The position numbers and the translations under genes are program-made. Shown here one piece after another: positions 62,150-64,000 of a stretch of DNA of 64,000 bases; position 1 is the first letter of the stretch; each line of letters begins with the position of its first letter. The notes beneath the pieces were generated by a model. It saw nothing but the letters and a program-made list of their open reading frames with translations, did no database searches and was not told where the DNA came from. This DNA comes from Halovivax ruber XH-70. GTDB lineage: Archaea > Halobacteriota > Halobacteria > Halobacteriales > Natrialbaceae. The stretch lies in NCBI RefSeq assembly GCF_000328525.1, contig NC_019964.1, positions 3,100,001 to 3,164,000 on the forward strand. Direction: 5' to 3'.

Positions 62150-62653
62150 TCACTGCAACTCGATCGACCGAACGAACGGCAGATCACGGAGTTCCGTGAT
62201 GAGCGAACCGGGGATGTCCTGGTCGGTGACGAGGTAGAGGCGCGGTTCGTCGGTGAACTCGGGATCTTCGCTGATCGTCTGGCGGATCGAGACGCCGCGG
62301 TCGGCGACGACGCCCGTGACTGTCGCGACGATCCCCTCGGCGTCGGGGTCGTCGACCTCGATCGAGAGGACCGTCAGGTCGAGCACCGGCGCGAGGTCCA
62401 TCAGACTCGGCACCTGCGAGATGTTCTGGAAGATACGCCGGAGTTCTCCGTCCTCGAGGATCGCATCGGTGGTCGAGTCGACGACGCGCCGGTCGACGTC
62501 GATCTCGCGAGCGATGCCCGTGTTGGGAATCTCGATCCCGCCGGAGACCACCCGCCCCTCGTCGCTGACGGAGAAGCCTCGCTCTAACAGCAGCCGGATC
62601 ACGGCCTGCTGGCTCGGCGAGCCCTCGAACTTCTCCATGATCTCGTCGAACAT
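62150..62653 (-). CDS. ACT-domain amino-acid-binding regulator
   Basis: A 167-residue protein. The N-terminal half contains SPSQQAVIRLLLERGFSVSDEG, a winged-helix-like segment, and the C-terminal half an ACT domain (LTVLSIEVDDPDAEGIVATVTGVVADRGVSI, in part). Such proteins act as amino-acid-responsive regulators. The ATG at 62653 is chosen; an in-frame extension upstream looks non-coding. It lies 26 bases upstream of the YigZ-type gene, possibly one operon. Confidence 0.85.
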   Translation of the reverse strand: MFDEIMEKFEGSPSQQAVIRLLLERGFSVSDEGRVVSGGIEIPNTGIAREIDVDRRVVDSTTDAILEDGELRRIFQNISQVPSLMDLAPVLDLTVLSIEVDDPDAEGIVATVTGVVADRGVSIRQTISEDPEFTDEPRLYLVTDQDIPGSLITELRDLPFVRSIELQ

Positions 62654-62857
62654 GCGCCCCGCTTTTGGGGCCACGCACATATCTGTCCCGGAGCGCGGAC
62701 CGGAACTGGTGACGACGAGCCGATTCGCCGAGGGCAGTCGAGATGGACGGCGTGCTGCGACGATCCGACGGCGGGTGAGGCGGCGATCCCGTGGGGCGTC
62801 GCCCGGCGACCGATCGGGACGGGCGGTTTTTTGGTTACCGACCGGCAATCACCGCGC

Positions 62858-63583
62858 ATGCGACAGCTCCGGACCTGTGACTTCTGTGGCGACGATGCGG
62901 TCGGCACGTTCGAGATCGTGCCGCCGGAATTGCACCCGACAGAGGCCGAGCAGCGCCGCGTCGTCCTCTGTGGCGACTGCCAGCCGACGCTCGAAGAACT
63001 GCTGGAACCGCTGCTCGCCCGCGCCGGGGCGGCACCGACGGGAGAAACGGGCAGCGAAGCGTCCGGAGACGACGCGCAATCGAACGGGCAAGCCGATCAG
63101 CAGGCGTCCGAACGCGACGACCAGCCAGAAACCCGTCCCCTCAGCACCCGCGACACCGACGACACCACGAGCCGTGGCACGCCGGGGATCGAGACCGACG
63201 CGGCCGGTGACGAGGCCGGCGACGTCGTCACGCCGAGTGCGTCCGAGCGCTCGACCGGCGACGAGGGCGTCGCGATCCAGCCGGGGGACAAGACAGCCGA
63301 CGACACCAACCCGTCGGCGACTGGGACTGCCAACGCGAGCGACGATGCATCGACCGCGACCGCGGCACAGGCCGACACGTCGAACACTCCCTCGGCGCCG
63401 AAAGCCTACGGGAAAGTGCTACGACTCCTCCAGAACCGGGAGTTCCCGATGGCGCGGGCCGACGTCGAGGCGCTCGCGGCCGGCGCGTACGACCTGGAGG
63501 ACCACCAGGCCGAAGCCGTCGTCGATCACGCCGTCGAACAGGGCGACCTGGTCGAAGACGGCCGGAACGTTCGGCTGGGATAG
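62858..63583 (+). CDS. Zinc-finger protein with disordered linker and C-terminal helical domain
   Basis: A 241-residue protein. The N-terminal 45 residues hold a four-cysteine zinc site (CDFCGDD and LCGDCQP). A low-complexity linker of Thr/Asp/Ser/Ala covers about residues 60-180. The last 55 residues (KVLRLLQNREFPMARADVEAL and DHAVEQGDLVEDGRNVRLG) look like a winged-helix domain. No family is named; DNA or RNA binding is plausible. A T-rich box about 28 bases upstream fits the ATG at 62858. Confidence 0.78.
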   Translation: MRQLRTCDFCGDDAVGTFEIVPPELHPTEAEQRRVVLCGDCQPTLEELLEPLLARAGAAPTGETGSEASGDDAQSNGQADQQASERDDQPETRPLSTRDTDDTTSRGTPGIETDAAGDEAGDVVTPSASERSTGDEGVAIQPGDKTADDTNPSATGTANASDDASTATAAQADTSNTPSAPKAYGKVLRLLQNREFPMARADVEALAAGAYDLEDHQAEAVVDHAVEQGDLVEDGRNVRLG

Positions 63584-63655
63584 GTGGGTCCGCGGGAACC
63601 GACGGAATCGACCGTGGGAATCTGTGCCGTCGGAGAAGATCGAACGGACTGACTA

Positions 63656-64000
63656 CTACTCCTCGTCGCCGAGCAACGCCCGTGACGAGTTCGTCACCAC
63701 GAGGAGGCTCGACGTGCCCATCGCGACGGCGGCGAACAGCGGATTGATCAGGGTCGACACGGCGAGTGGGATCGCGATCGCGTTGTAGACGAACGCCCAG
63801 CCGATGTTCTGGCGGACGCGGCGACGGGCGGCGTTCGCGATGGCGAAGACCGTCGACAGCGAAGACAGGTCGTCGTCGACGATGGCGACGTCGGCGGCGT
63901 CGGCCGCGAGAGCGGTGCCGCCGCCGAGAGCGATGCCGAGATCCGCGCTGGCGAGTGCGGGCGCGTCGTTGGTTCCGTCGCCGACCATCGCCGTCTTGCC
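63656..64000 (-). CDS. Heavy-metal-translocating P-type ATPase, C-terminal part (runs off the window)
   Basis: Only the last ~115 residues are in the window. They include the hinge motif [20 protein letters not shown], preceded by GKTA at the very edge, and two final membrane helices ([16 protein letters not shown] and a following segment with [14 protein letters not shown]). This matches P1B-type Cu/Zn/Cd ATPases. The metal-selectivity motif (CPC or similar) lies outside the window, so the metal cannot be stated. Confidence 0.92.
   Translation of the reverse strand, partial: GKTAMVGDGTNDAPALASADLGIALGGGTALAADAADVAIVDDDLSSLSTVFAIANAARRRVRQNIGWAFVYNAIAIPLAVSTLINPLFAAVAMGTSSLLVVTNSSRALLGDEE

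Overview
This window is chromosomal DNA from a halophilic archaeon (class Halobacteria). The signs are a very high G+C content with strong G/C preference at third codon positions, acidic proteins carrying Asp/Glu-rich insertions, Tat-type lipoproteins (twin arginine plus lipobox), archaeal replication and transcription proteins (PolD large subunit, MCM, Hef, GAN/RecJ, TFB), and many genes whose TATA box lies about 28 bases before the start codon, as in leaderless transcripts. The genus cannot be fixed; a Natrialbaceae-like genome is a guess. No rRNA, tRNA, CRISPR array, insertion sequence or provirus was recognised.

Layout. 0-8.6 kb: thiolase, membrane proteins, a MazG-like pyrophosphohydrolase, an AMP-forming acyl-CoA ligase, an MBL-fold hydrolase and two CrcB fluoride-channel genes. 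8.7-17.1 kb: a heme-precursor block (hemB, hemL, hemC, hemD) interleaved with two lipoproteins and a nucleobase permease with a structured leader. 17.3-24.6 kb: a membrane protein, a DHH phosphoesterase of the GAN/RecJ type, a NifU-domain protein and ketopantoate reductase; two non-coding modules of 0.8-0.9 kb sit in the convergent gaps. 25-29 kb: PolD DP2 in an operon with a PPC/DUF296 protein, whose upstream region holds a 22-bp-phased repeat array. 29.5-35.9 kb: a complete dipeptide ABC transporter operon (SBP-B-C-D-F). 36-43.7 kb: CBS protein and glycyl-tRNA synthetase operon, dolichol kinase-like protein, HTH regulator, HalOD1 protein, flavin reductase, and a gap with an ORB-like site and a predicted three-way-junction RNA. 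43.9-50.9 kb: Hef, TFB, SHOCT protein, MCM and Cmi4. 51-64 kb: Cas4-like protein, Sua5/YrdC, a redoxin/glutaredoxin pair, CNNM/HlyC exporter, Pit phosphate transporter, uracil phosphoribosyltransferase, S9 peptidase, IMPACT/YigZ, an ACT protein and the end of a P-type ATPase.

How the genes fit together. hemL (glutamate-1-semialdehyde to ALA), hemB, hemC and hemD give a path to uroporphyrinogen III. The NCS2 permease and upp form a nucleobase uptake and salvage pair. PolC, MCM, Hef and GAN are replication/repair genes spread over the window. The most notable non-gene signals are: (i) a sharp A/T-rich synonymous-codon patch in polC centred on the known DP2 intein insertion site although no intein is present, with a weaker one at the MCM P-loop; (ii) two non-coding modules bounded by the same inverted AT-rich motif; (iii) a compact three-way-junction RNA candidate at 41.6 kb; (iv) four GTTTC boxes spaced exactly 22 bp before the PPC-polC operon; (v) a long-range stem next to the Shine-Dalgarno sequence of the nucleobase permease.
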